Assembly: GCA_964512995.1 (NCBI GenBank)
Contig: CAZELM010000020.1
Coordinates: 1 to 64,000 of the forward strand
Origin: CAZELM01 sp964512995
GTDB taxonomy: Bacteria > CSSED10-310
Direction: 5' to 3'
Length of the DNA: 64,000 nucleotides
In this document: positions 25,745-33,998 of the stretch, in pieces
How the letters are laid out: each line of letters opens with the position of its first letter
Position numbering within the stretch: the stretch's first letter is position 1
The notes under the pieces: generated by a model
What the model was told of the DNA's origin: nothing
The model's database searches: none
The model's input: only the letters and a program-made list of their open reading frames with translations
Made by a program: the position numbers and the translations under genes

Positions 25745-25801
25745 CATCACACTATTACCCTGATCAGATAAGAAGGGAACGGATCCCGGTTCTACATTCC
25801 A

Positions 25802-26521
25802 ATGATATCACCATCCAAAGTAATTCGATTCGACGTGATCACCCTCTTTCCGGAACTTTTTCCTGGTCCGTTGGCTGTTGGTGTTATGGGGAGAGCTATT
25901 CTGAATCACCTATTTTCGATTCATGTCCATAATCCCCGGGATTTCACTCGAGATAAACATCGAACCGTTGATGATACACCCTATGGTGGTGGGCCGGGGA
26001 TGATCATGAAGCCTGAACCGTTGGTAGCCTGTATCGAAAGCCTGGGGAACCCTGCCCCTCTGCGGGTCCTGCTCAGTCCACAAGGGATTCCATTCACTCA
26101 ACGATGTGCGGAGTTTTTGATCGATCGATATTCCCATATTGCACTCATCTGCGGCCGGTATGAAGGTATCGATGAGAGAGTCAGGGAATGCTCGGTTGAT
26201 ATGGACCTTTCAATTGGAGATTTTATCCTGACCGGGGGTGAACTCGCTGCAATGGTAGTTATGGAGTGTATGGCACGATTAATCCCGGGAGTTGTGGGGG
26301 ATGCCGAATCTGTCAGCAGTGATTCCTTTTCTGATAATTTACTAAAATATCCCCAATATACACGACCCCTAGAATTTCGAGGAATGAAGGTTCCCGATGT
26401 GCTGATATCCGGAAACCATGCCAGGATAGACCAATGGCGCAAAGAGCAATCGCTATTACGAACACAAACGAGGCGGCCTGATTTATTTTCTTGCAAAATG
26501 AAAGATGAAAATGCTATGTAA
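25802..26521 (+). CDS. trmD: tRNA (guanine37-N1)-methyltransferase TrmD
   Basis: 239 residues. It methylates G37 of tRNAs with SAM. The trefoil-knot motifs are present: RFDVITLFPELF, the Pro/Gly loop TPYGGGPGMIMKPEP, LICGRYEGIDERV and SIGDFILTGGELAAMV. The ribosome site is weak, and the start is placed at the ATG that gives the usual length. Part of the ffh-rpsP operon. Confidence 0.97.
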   Translation: MISPSKVIRFDVITLFPELFPGPLAVGVMGRAILNHLFSIHVHNPRDFTRDKHRTVDDTPYGGGPGMIMKPEPLVACIESLGNPAPLRVLLSPQGIPFTQRCAEFLIDRYSHIALICGRYEGIDERVRECSVDMDLSIGDFILTGGELAAMVVMECMARLIPGVVGDAESVSSDSFSDNLLKYPQYTRPLEFRGMKVPDVLISGNHARIDQWRKEQSLLRTQTRRPDLFSCKMKDENAM

Positions 26522-26531
26522 TTGCCCTAAA

Positions 26532-26555
26532 ATTCGATTTTTTAAAAGATCGAAT
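26532..26555 (+). other. Hairpin in the trmD-rplS gap
   Basis: ATTCGAT (26532-26538) and ATCGAAT (26549-26555) are a perfect 7-bp inverted repeat with a 10-base loop, 26 bases before the rplS start. It may be part of an rplS leader; there is no T run strong enough for a terminator. Confidence 0.3.
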
Positions 26556-26581
26556 CCAGACAGAAAGACAGAGGGATCCAT

Positions 26582-26932
26582 ATGAATACATTAGTTGAAC
26601 TCCATACCAAAAGACAATTTCGACAGGATATGCCTGAATTAGAGCCAGGAGATCGAATTAAAATCTGGACACTGATCCGTGAAGGTGACAGGGAACGGAA
26701 GCAGCCATTTGAAGGTGATGTGATCGGAATCCACAATCATGGCTTGAGTTCCAGTTTCACGGTAAGAAAAATATCATATGGAGTTGGAGTTGAACGCATT
26801 TTTCCGATTCACTCTCCCTTCATCGCAAAAATTGAAGTTTTACGAAAAGGCTCCGTGAGACGTGCCAAACTGTATTACCTCCGAAAATTATCCGGCAAGA
26901 ATGCCCGAATAAAAGAGAAGCGATTGAACTAA
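26582..26932 (+). CDS. rplS: 50S ribosomal protein bL19
   Basis: 116 residues with the family core PELEPGDRIKIWTLIREGDRERKQPFEGDVIG and VRRAKLYYLRKLSGKNARIKEK. An AGAGGG site lies six bases before the ATG. bL19 sits at the 30S-50S interface. rnhB follows after eight bases. Confidence 0.97.
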   Translation: MNTLVELHTKRQFRQDMPELEPGDRIKIWTLIREGDRERKQPFEGDVIGIHNHGLSSSFTVRKISYGVGVERIFPIHSPFIAKIEVLRKGSVRRAKLYYLRKLSGKNARIKEKRLN

Positions 26933-26940
26933 CGGCAACG

Positions 26941-27585
26941 ATGAATGCCGGAGAAACCATCAGGGATCTTTTATTTTTTGAGCGGAAAGCAATCTCTGAT
27001 GGTTTTAATATTATCGCTGGCATAGATGAAGCGGGACGTGGAGCGCTCTGTGGACCAGTCGTTGCTGCATCCGTTATTTTTCCTCACGAACTAATAATTC
27101 CAGGAGTCAAAGATTCCAAATTACTGACTTCAAAACAACGGAATTCTTTATTTTTTAGAGTATCCGAGCAGGCGATGGCCATTGGTATCGGGATAGCTCA
27201 TCCAATCGAAATCGATCAGATCAATATCCTTCAGGCTACAAAATTGGCTATGAAGCGTGCAATAGAGCGTTTGGGGATAGTTCCGGAACTGCTTCTCATT
27301 GATGCTGTTCATCTTGAAAATTTTCCAACTCCTCAACAATCAATCATCCGCGGAGACCAGTTATCACATTCGATTGCTTCCGCGAGCATTGTGGCAAAAG
27401 TGATCCGGGATCGCATCATGGATATCTGGTCTAACCGGTTTCCAGAATACGGATTGAACAAACATAAAGGTTATGGGACCGTGTATCATTTACAGGCTTT
27501 GCAACGATTCGGTCCGTGTCCGCTCCATCGAAAAACATTCAAAGGAGTCCGGGACTGTCGGGAGCTTTTCACTGATCGTCTATGA
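26941..27585 (+). CDS. rnhB: Ribonuclease HII
   Basis: 214 residues. It removes ribonucleotides from DNA-RNA hybrids. The catalytic Asp29-Glu30 are in GIDEAGRGALCGPVVAA, the third acidic residue in LLIDAV (about 121), and the fourth in SIVAKVIRDRIM (about 142). The C-terminal HKGYGTVYHLQAL motif is typical. Co-directional with rplS and yraN. Confidence 0.95.
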   Translation: MNAGETIRDLLFFERKAISDGFNIIAGIDEAGRGALCGPVVAASVIFPHELIIPGVKDSKLLTSKQRNSLFFRVSEQAMAIGIGIAHPIEIDQINILQATKLAMKRAIERLGIVPELLLIDAVHLENFPTPQQSIIRGDQLSHSIASASIVAKVIRDRIMDIWSNRFPEYGLNKHKGYGTVYHLQALQRFGPCPLHRKTFKGVRDCRELFTDRL

Positions 27586-27595
27586 CACAGTTGTG

Positions 27596-27979
27596 ATGAC
27601 AAAATATAAGAAGAAACTCGGAAATTGGGGAGAGGAACTGGCAAAGGAATATTTGAGAGGTGGCCAGTACCGGTTGATAGCCGCACCCTTCCGGTGTAAA
27701 CTCGGTGAAATTGATATCATCGCCAAAGAAGGGGATATCATTGTTTTCGTGGAGGTGAGAACGCGCAAAGGATCACGATTCGGGTCTCCATTGGAATCAA
27801 TCACTCAATCCAAGCAACGACAAATGATACGCGTCGCAAATTTTTATATTCATTTTATAACTACGGAACAATTCAAATACTGCCGATTTGACGTGTTGGG
27901 TATCATCCAAAAGCCTGATCTGACAGAACCCCAAATCATTCATGTCAAGGATGCCTTTCGAAATGACTCCGGAGTGTGA
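27596..27979 (+). CDS. YraN/UPF0102 family nuclease-like protein
   Basis: 127 residues from the ATG at 27596 (MTKYKKKLGNWGEELA); the frame is open upstream inside rnhB, but this start gives the family N-terminus. The PD-(D/E)xK-like core is Glu38-x-Asp40 (LGEIDIIAK) and Glu53-x-Arg (FVEVRTRKG). The family commonly follows rnhB; its role may be in DNA processing but is not settled. Confidence 0.88.
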   Translation: MTKYKKKLGNWGEELAKEYLRGGQYRLIAAPFRCKLGEIDIIAKEGDIIVFVEVRTRKGSRFGSPLESITQSKQRQMIRVANFYIHFITTEQFKYCRFDVLGIIQKPDLTEPQIIHVKDAFRNDSGV

Positions 27980-27987
27980 TTTTTTTC

Positions 27988-28016
27988 TTGACAGACGTTA
28001 TGCCAGTAGTTATTAT
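27988..28016 (+). promoter_or_regulatory. Strong sigma-70 promoter for tRNA-Gly/tRNA-Cys
   Basis: TTGACA (27988-27993), 17-base spacer, TATTAT (28011-28016), then 13 bases to the tRNA-Gly 5' end. This is nearly perfect consensus. Confidence 0.88.
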
Positions 28017-28029
28017 CCTTTTGTCTTAA

Positions 28030-28102
28030 GCGGGAATAGCTCAGTTGGTAGAGCCTCACGTTGCCAACGTGATTGTCGCGGGTTCGAGTCCCGTTTCCCG
28101 CT
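28030..28102 (+). tRNA. tRNA-Gly (anticodon GCC)
   Basis: 73-nt cloverleaf with acceptor GCGGGAA/TTCCCGC, D arm AGCTCAGTTGGTAGAGC, anticodon loop TTGCCAA on stem CTCACG-type pairing, and T arm GGGTTCGAGTCCC. Discriminator T, no encoded CCA. Confidence 0.96.
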
Positions 28103-28116
28103 TTTTTTTTGAATGT

Positions 28117-28188
<72 letters not shown>

Positions 28189-28220
28189 TTTTTGTTTTTC
28201 TAAACTGGCGCGCTTTAATA

Positions 28221-28249
28221 TTGACTTGATGTTGTATTTACAGCATATT
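28221..28249 (+). promoter_or_regulatory. Putative promoter for tRNA-Leu
   Basis: TTGACT (28221-28226) and CATATT (28244-28249) with a 17-base spacer, 13 bases before tRNA-Leu. The distance equals that of the tRNA-Gly promoter. Confidence 0.65.
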
Positions 28250-28262
28250 CTTGCATGGATAC

Positions 28263-28348
28263 GCCGGAATGGCGGAATAGGCAGACGCAAGGGACTTAAA
28301 ATCCCTCGGTCCTTAGTGGCTGTCCGGGTTCGATTCCCGGTTCCGGCA
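28263..28348 (+). tRNA. tRNA-Leu (anticodon TAA)
   Basis: 86-nt class II tRNA with acceptor GCCGGAA/TTCCGGC, anticodon stem GGGA-type around TTAA (TAA), a long variable arm (CTCGGTCCTTAGTGGCTG) and T arm CCGGGTTCGATTCCCGG. Discriminator A, no encoded CCA. Confidence 0.96.
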
Positions 28349-28356
28349 AACCAGTG

Positions 28357-28382
28357 ACGAGGTCTAAGTACCTCGTTTTTTT
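28357..28382 (+). terminator. Intrinsic terminator after tRNA-Leu
   Basis: ACGAGGT and ACCTCGT form a 7-bp stem around a 6-base loop (28357-28376), followed by a run of seven T. Confidence 0.88.
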
Positions 28383-28430
28383 ATGCCTATGGTCGTATGT
28401 TAATCTGGAAACCACATCAGGAGGAGAGAT

Positions 28431-30125
28431 ATGGAAAAAATTGTCGAATGTGTTCCTAATTTTAGCGAAGGCAGAGACAGCAAAATAATCAGTAAGATAG
28501 CGGATGCAGTATCAGGAACAGCAAATGTCGAACTCCTGGATGTCGATTCGGGAGCAGCGACGAACCGGACCGTTATCACCATGGTAGGAGATCCGGAAGC
28601 CGTTCTTGAAGCAGCATTCAAAGCGATCGAAACGGCTGCATCCCTGATTGATATGTCCCATCACAAAGGAGCGCATCCACGACTCGGAGCGACGGATGTC
28701 TGTCCGTTTATCCCAGTACGTAACATGACCATGGACGAATGCACAGAACTGGCTTCTCGATTGGGAAAGCGAGTAGGGGAGACATTGGGAATTCCGGTTT
28801 ACCTATATGAATTTGCAGCAACGCATCCGGATCGGAAAAATCTAGCCACGATCCGGCAAGGCGAATACGAAGGGTTGATGACCAAAATTCAACAGCCTGA
28901 ATGGAAACCAGATTTCGGTCCGGCTGTTTTCAATCCCAGGACCGGTGCAACAGTGATCGGGGCACGTAAATTTTTAATCGCATATAATGTCAATATAAAT
29001 AGTCGAAATCAGCGACTGGCCCACAATATCGCTCTCGATATACGCGAAAGGGGTCGATATCGACGAAATGAAGATGGCAAATTTCTAACTGATACAGATG
29101 GAAATAAACAGCGACAGGATGGAATGTTGAAAGAATGTAAAGCGGTCGGCTGGTATATCAAGGAATATGATCGGGCACAGGTATCGATCAACTTAACCGA
29201 TTATGAGATCACTCCACCTCATCTCGCTTTTGAAAGTTGTATCAAAGCAGGCGAAAAGTATGGTGTTCGCATTACAGGGAGTGAACTCGTCGGCCTGATC
29301 CCCTTGGATGCCATGCTCCAAACCGGCCGTTATTTCCTGAAAAAACAGAATTTGTCGACTGGGATCCCGGAACGGATGATCATTCATACTGCCATTCAAT
29401 CACTTGGATTAAATGAACTGACTCCATTTGATCCCGATGAAAAAATCATCGAATACCGAATCGCTCGTAATAAAAAAACGACCCTCATTGGCATGAGGTG
29501 CCATGAGTTTCTGGATGAATTATCCACGGATTCACCAGCGCCCGGAGGAGGTTCTGTCGCAGCATTATGTGGTGCGCTGGGAGCTTCTCTTGCGGCAATG
29601 GTCGCAAATCTGACGTCGGAAAAAAAGGGATACGATTCGGTCAAATCCCGGATGATCCAAGTCGCGGATACAGCCCAGCATCTCAAGGATCTTTTCTCAA
29701 GGGATGTTGACCGGGATACAGATGCCTTCAATGTATTGATGAATTGCTTTGCTATGCCCAAAGATACGCCAGAATTAGCTCAGGCTAGAAAAAATGCCAT
29801 CCGTGACGCAACCCAAAATGCCACATTGATCCCATTTGGCGTTCTGGAGCGATGCATGGAAACGATCCATTTGGCCGAAATTGTTGCGGGAGAAGGCAAT
29901 CCCAACTCGATATCCGATTCTGGTGTCGCGATTCTGACTGCCAGAACGGCTGCAGAAGGTGCCTTTCTGAATGTTATGATTAATCTCCAGGGTCTGGATG
30001 ATCCGGACTTCGTTGCAGATCTTAAAAAGCGAGCTTTTGAAATACGAGATAATATTCGGGATAGTGCCAATCGAGCACTGGGCAAAGTCTATAACGTGCT
30101 GAAAATTGAGTCGAGCAACTCATAA
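28431..30125 (+). CDS. Glutamate formimidoyltransferase / formimidoyl-THF cyclodeaminase (fused)
   Basis: 564 residues. The formiminotransferase part (about 1-325) opens with IVECVPNFSEGRD and has MSHHKGAHPRLGATDVCPF with the catalytic His, RPTG-like FNPRTGATVIGARKFLIAYNVN. The cyclodeaminase part (about 365-555) begins FLDELSTDSPAPGGGSVAALCGALGASLAAMV. The fused enzyme moves the formimino group from formiminoglutamate to tetrahydrofolate and releases ammonia, a step of histidine degradation and one-carbon supply. AGGAGGAG lies five bases before the ATG. No hut genes are nearby. Confidence 0.96.
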   Translation: MEKIVECVPNFSEGRDSKIISKIADAVSGTANVELLDVDSGAATNRTVITMVGDPEAVLEAAFKAIETAASLIDMSHHKGAHPRLGATDVCPFIPVRNMTMDECTELASRLGKRVGETLGIPVYLYEFAATHPDRKNLATIRQGEYEGLMTKIQQPEWKPDFGPAVFNPRTGATVIGARKFLIAYNVNINSRNQRLAHNIALDIRERGRYRRNEDGKFLTDTDGNKQRQDGMLKECKAVGWYIKEYDRAQVSINLTDYEITPPHLAFESCIKAGEKYGVRITGSELVGLIPLDAMLQTGRYFLKKQNLSTGIPERMIIHTAIQSLGLNELTPFDPDEKIIEYRIARNKKTTLIGMRCHEFLDELSTDSPAPGGGSVAALCGALGASLAAMVANLTSEKKGYDSVKSRMIQVADTAQHLKDLFSRDVDRDTDAFNVLMNCFAMPKDTPELAQARKNAIRDATQNATLIPFGVLERCMETIHLAEIVAGEGNPNSISDSGVAILTARTAAEGAFLNVMINLQGLDDPDFVADLKKRAFEIRDNIRDSANRALGKVYNVLKIESSNS

Positions 30126-30141
30126 TCTGATTCCTCCGAAC

Positions 30142-31503
30142 ATGGAATTGTTTAAGGAATATCTCCCCAAAACGGATTCCATAAATCCAGCAGACATTCC
30201 TCTCGCTGAACGAATGCGGCCGACATCAATTGACCAATTTGTTGGCCAGGAACATTTATTGGGACATGGAAAGGCATTATATCGATTGATCGAGTCGCAT
30301 CTCCCATGTTCCATGATATTCTGGGGACCTCCTGGGAGCGGAAAAACAACGCTTGCCCGAATCATTGCAAAAAATGTTGATGCAGATTTCATGGAGTATT
30401 CCGCGGTTCTTTCTGGTATCAAAGAAATAAAAGAAGTGATTAAACATGCGGAGTTGTTGTTAAAACGAGAGAATAAACCAACCATTTTGTTTGTAGATGA
30501 GATTCACAGATTCAACAAAGCGCAACAGGATGCTTTCTTGCCTTATGTCGAGACCGGCGCGGTGATTTTGATCGGAGCTACAACCGAGAATCCATCATTT
30601 GAAGTCATTGCGGCACTATTATCCAGAACAAGGGTCTTCACATTGGAACCATTATCCGAGAGGCATCTCATGGAAATTCTTCAGAGAACGCTAGCAGATA
30701 AAGAGCATGGGCTGGGAGCGATTGATATTCAGATTGACGAACTCGCATTGAAATATCTGTGCAATTCGGTCAATGGTGATGCTCGAGTCGCCTTGAGTGC
30801 TCTGGAACTCGCGATAAAGTTAACTCGACCGGATGAACACGGCATGCGACGAATTGATCGCGAGCTGGTTGCACAGGCCATGCAGCGCCGGATTGCTTCG
30901 TGTTATAAAAATGGAGAAGAACATTTCAATTTTATTTCTGCGTTTCATAAAAGTCTGAGGGGTTCCGATCCTGATGCGGCACTGTATTGGCTGGCCAGAA
31001 TGCTGGATTCCGGGGAAGACCCGCTTTACATCGCACGTAGAATGGTTCGATTTGCCAGTGAAGATATCGGCATTGCGGATTCAAAAGCACTGGAAGTCGC
31101 CTTGGCAGCGAGAGATGCCTATCATTACCTTGGATCACCGGAAGGTGATCTGGCACTTGCACATGGTACTGTCTATCTGGCAACAGCTCCCAAATCAAAT
31201 CGGCTGGATCGCGCTTTTTTAAAGGCGAGAAAGATCGCGCATGAAACCCCTCATCTTCAAATTCCATTGCATATCCGCAATGCACCCTCGAACCTGATGA
31301 AGGATCTGGGTTATGGAAACGGGTATCAATATGATCACGATTCACCCGATGCTTATTCCGGTCAGGATTTTCTGCCTGAGGAACTGAAGGGAATGACATT
31401 TTACGAACCTTCCGGCAGGGGATTTGAATCGGAAATTGCCAGGCGTCTCACCTGGTGGAAAAATCGGAAAGCGGAATTGAATAAAGGAAAACCCTCCTCC
31501 TAG
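30142..31503 (+). CDS. rarA: Replication-associated recombination protein RarA (MgsA)
   Basis: 453 residues from the ATG at 30142; a TTG at 30106 would overlap the previous gene and has no support. AAA+ clamp-loader-like ATPase: MRPTSIDQFVGQEHLLG, Walker A GPPGSGKTT (62-70), Walker B ILFVDEIHRFNKAQQDAFLP, sensor 1 GATTENPSFEV. The C-terminal tetramerisation region contains FHKSLRGSDPDAALYWLARML and RRMVRFASEDIG. It acts at stalled replication forks. Confidence 0.95.
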   Translation: MELFKEYLPKTDSINPADIPLAERMRPTSIDQFVGQEHLLGHGKALYRLIESHLPCSMIFWGPPGSGKTTLARIIAKNVDADFMEYSAVLSGIKEIKEVIKHAELLLKRENKPTILFVDEIHRFNKAQQDAFLPYVETGAVILIGATTENPSFEVIAALLSRTRVFTLEPLSERHLMEILQRTLADKEHGLGAIDIQIDELALKYLCNSVNGDARVALSALELAIKLTRPDEHGMRRIDRELVAQAMQRRIASCYKNGEEHFNFISAFHKSLRGSDPDAALYWLARMLDSGEDPLYIARRMVRFASEDIGIADSKALEVALAARDAYHYLGSPEGDLALAHGTVYLATAPKSNRLDRAFLKARKIAHETPHLQIPLHIRNAPSNLMKDLGYGNGYQYDHDSPDAYSGQDFLPEELKGMTFYEPSGRGFESEIARRLTWWKNRKAELNKGKPSS

Positions 31504-31540
31504 GAGATGGATTTTTTAACATATCCCAGAGACCGTTTCC

Positions 31541-31569
31541 TTGACAATCCTGTTTCACATAGCTACAAT
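31541..31569 (+). promoter_or_regulatory. Sigma-70 promoter of the sahR-like-ahcY operon
   Basis: TTGACA (31541-31546), 17-base spacer, TACAAT (31564-31569). The palindromic operator begins seven bases after the -10 box, so a bound repressor would cover the transcription start. Confidence 0.82.
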
Positions 31570-31575
31570 ATCAAT

Positions 31576-31595
31576 ATATCAAGATTTCTTGATAT
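31576..31595 (+). promoter_or_regulatory. 20-bp palindromic operator, probably bound by the SahR-like protein
   Basis: Two perfect 9-base half-sites, ATATCAAGA and TCTTGATAT, with two bases between. It lies between the -10 box and the GGAG ribosome site of the ArsR-type gene, the classic place for autoregulation. Confidence 0.75.
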
Positions 31596-31604
31596 GGAGA
31601 AAAC

Positions 31605-32531
31605 ATGGATCGATTTTTAAAAAGTCTATCAGATGAAACCCGGCTGAAGATCATCGCCATTTTGATGAATGGGGAGTTTTCTGTTCAGGAGTTAACGCAG
31701 ATTCTGGAGATGGGTCAGAGTCGTATCTCCAGGCATTTAAAGATTTTAACCGATGCTCACATCACACAATTCCGCAGGGTTGGATCATGGATTTACTATA
31801 GACTCGAATCTGATCAGGACTCATATCTGAAAAATATCATTGAAAACATAAAGCAATGGTTAAAGAAATCGAAATTGCACCAAGCGCTATCATCCAACAT
31901 GCAGAAGATCCTGGACCGCCGACGATCTCAAAGCCAGTGTTTTTTTGCTCAGGTTGGAGATCAATGGTTGGACTTACAGGCGAAATATCTGGATTTATCG
32001 ATGTTTTATAAAGTATTGACAGGAGAGATCGGTAGAGCTGAGAGTCTGGCAGATCTGGGATGCGGAGTCGGGCAGACGATCTCTGTTTTATTGCCCTATG
32101 TCGGAAAGATAATCGGAGTAGACAATTCACCAGAGATGCTGGATATGGCACGAAAAAATCTTCAATCTTTACAATCCGTTGATCTTCGTCTTGGCAACCT
32201 GGAGCATTTACCGCTTCGAGACGAAGAAGTAGAGATTGTTCTGGCAACATTTGTATTGCATCACATTGCGCAACCATCCTCTGTTTTCAGTGAATTTTTT
32301 CGTGTGTTGAGTCCTGGCGGAAGATTGATCGTCATTGATTTTATCACGCATTCAAATGAAATTCTCCGTGATAAAATGGCTGATTTATGGATGGGTTTCT
32401 CTGAGAAGGAGATCTTCGGATGGATGACACCGGCATCCATTCAAGCTGGAGACTTTCGTGAACTGCCGGGCGGACGCGGATCAAATCGCATTTTTATCGC
32501 GTCGGGAATAAAAGTTAACAAACAAGTATGA
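31605..32531 (+). CDS. ArsR-type HTH regulator fused to SAM methyltransferase domain (SahR-like)
   Basis: 308 residues. An N-terminal winged helix (about 1-75; SDETRLKIIAILMNGEFSVQELTQILEMGQSRISRHLKIL) of the ArsR family lacks metal-binding Cys pairs. It is joined to a class I methyltransferase domain (about 115-290) with LADLGCGVGQTIS (148-160) and the acidic end of strand 2 in IIGVDNSPEML. ArsR-type SahR regulators respond to S-adenosylhomocysteine and control the methyl cycle, and here the next gene, 13 bases on, is ahcY. The methyltransferase domain may therefore serve as the SAH/SAM sensor. Whether it is also an active methyltransferase cannot be told. Confidence 0.78.
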   Translation: MDRFLKSLSDETRLKIIAILMNGEFSVQELTQILEMGQSRISRHLKILTDAHITQFRRVGSWIYYRLESDQDSYLKNIIENIKQWLKKSKLHQALSSNMQKILDRRRSQSQCFFAQVGDQWLDLQAKYLDLSMFYKVLTGEIGRAESLADLGCGVGQTISVLLPYVGKIIGVDNSPEMLDMARKNLQSLQSVDLRLGNLEHLPLRDEEVEIVLATFVLHHIAQPSSVFSEFFRVLSPGGRLIVIDFITHSNEILRDKMADLWMGFSEKEIFGWMTPASIQAGDFRELPGGRGSNRIFIASGIKVNKQV

Positions 32532-32544
32532 AAGGAGAGATGAG

Positions 32545-33804
32545 ATGGCAGGAAACTTTAAAGTTGCGAATATTGGATTATCAGAGCAGGGACGATTGAA
32601 AATTCATTGGGCAGAGTCACGGATGCCGGTATTGATGTACCTCAGAAACCGATACAGTGAAACAAAACCACTTCAGGGACAACGAATTGCAGGCTGCCTT
32701 CATGTGACCAAAGAAACCGCTGTTCTGATTGAAACGCTTCGAGCTGCCGGTGCTGATGTATCATGGTCTGGATGCAATCCATTATCCACTCAGGATGACA
32801 TTGCTGCAGCGCTGGCAGATAAAGGAACATCAATTTATGCATGGCACGGAATGAATGTTCAAGAATTCTACTGGGCTATTGAAAAAACCCTGGCATTCCA
32901 GCCAACTATGACGTTGGATGATGGCGCTGACCTCATTTTTACGATACACAACAAACATCCGGAACTTGCAAAGAATGTGATTGGTGGTACTGAAGAAACG
33001 ACCACCGGTGTGCATCGTATCCGTGCGATGGCTCATGATAACAAGTTGTTGTATCCAATATTTGCAGTAAATGATGCTGAAACAAAATGGGATTTTGATA
33101 ATGTGTATGGCACTGGACAGAGTTCCATAGATGGAATACTGAGAGCAACATCCGTGATGATTGCCGGAAAGAATTTTGTTGTCGCCGGATACGGTCACTG
33201 TGGCAAAGGATGTGCGATGAGAGCGAGAGGACTCGGTGCAAATGTCATTTGTACAGAAGTGAAACCAACTGCAGCACTTAAAGCATTACTTGAAGGTTAT
33301 TCGATCATGCCGATGGACGACGCAGCTCGGATTGGTGATATTTTTATTACAGCAACAGGAATGAAAGATGTCCTGATCAAACGGCACTTTGAGAAAATGA
33401 AAAATGGTGCCATCATCTGTAACACAGGCCATTACGATTGTGAAATCAATATTCCAGATTTGGCAGCCCTGAGTCAGTCCGTCTTGGAAATCCGACCCAA
33501 CTGTGAAGAGTATATATTACGTGATGGACGACGGATTTATCTGCTTGCCAAAGGACGGCTTGTCAACCTTGCTGCTGCCGAAGGTCATCCCAGTGAAGTG
33601 ATGGATATGAGTTTTGCAAATCAACTGATGGCGCTGATAGAAGTCGCCAAGCGAGGATCGACATTGGCTCATCAGGTTTACGAACTCCCTCCAGAACTCG
33701 ACCAGGAAATCGCAGGGATAAAATTAAAAACCATGAATACTCACATTGATACACTTACGACCGAGCAATTGGCTTATTTAACCGATTATTCGGCTGGGAC
33801 CTGA
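32545..33804 (+). CDS. ahcY: Adenosylhomocysteinase (SAH hydrolase)
   Basis: 419 residues. It splits S-adenosylhomocysteine to adenosine and homocysteine using bound NAD. Recognised segments: WAESRMPVL near the start, HVTKETAVLIETL, DDGADL, GGTEETTTGVHRI, the NAD loop VVAGYGHCGKGCAMRARGLGA (about 212-232) and GHYDCEI. This is the shorter form without the roughly 40-residue insert of many proteobacterial and eukaryotic enzymes. AAGGAG precedes the ATG. It is co-transcribed with the SahR-like regulator. Confidence 0.97.
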   Translation: MAGNFKVANIGLSEQGRLKIHWAESRMPVLMYLRNRYSETKPLQGQRIAGCLHVTKETAVLIETLRAAGADVSWSGCNPLSTQDDIAAALADKGTSIYAWHGMNVQEFYWAIEKTLAFQPTMTLDDGADLIFTIHNKHPELAKNVIGGTEETTTGVHRIRAMAHDNKLLYPIFAVNDAETKWDFDNVYGTGQSSIDGILRATSVMIAGKNFVVAGYGHCGKGCAMRARGLGANVICTEVKPTAALKALLEGYSIMPMDDAARIGDIFITATGMKDVLIKRHFEKMKNGAIICNTGHYDCEINIPDLAALSQSVLEIRPNCEEYILRDGRRIYLLAKGRLVNLAAAEGHPSEVMDMSFANQLMALIEVAKRGSTLAHQVYELPPELDQEIAGIKLKTMNTHIDTLTTEQLAYLTDYSAGT

Positions 33805-33853
33805 TTCAGGGACCCTGATCATATCTGATCCGAATAGAGTTTCTTTCGACTGA

Positions 33854-33895
33854 AAAGTATTTTGTCACATCCGGCAAAATACTTTTTCTGTTTTT
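33854..33895 (+). terminator. Intrinsic terminator after ahcY
   Basis: AAAGTATTTTG (33854-33864) pairs with CAAAATACTTT (33875-33885), an 11-bp stem with a 10-base loop, followed by TTCTGTTTTT. Confidence 0.85.
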
Positions 33896-33998
33896 AATCC
33901 GGATTGACAGATATCAAACTTAACATAATGTATCTTATCGGACATAAAATCTATTACTATCTTCCGGTTTTCTGATATCCCCTTCGTCTCCCTCTCAC

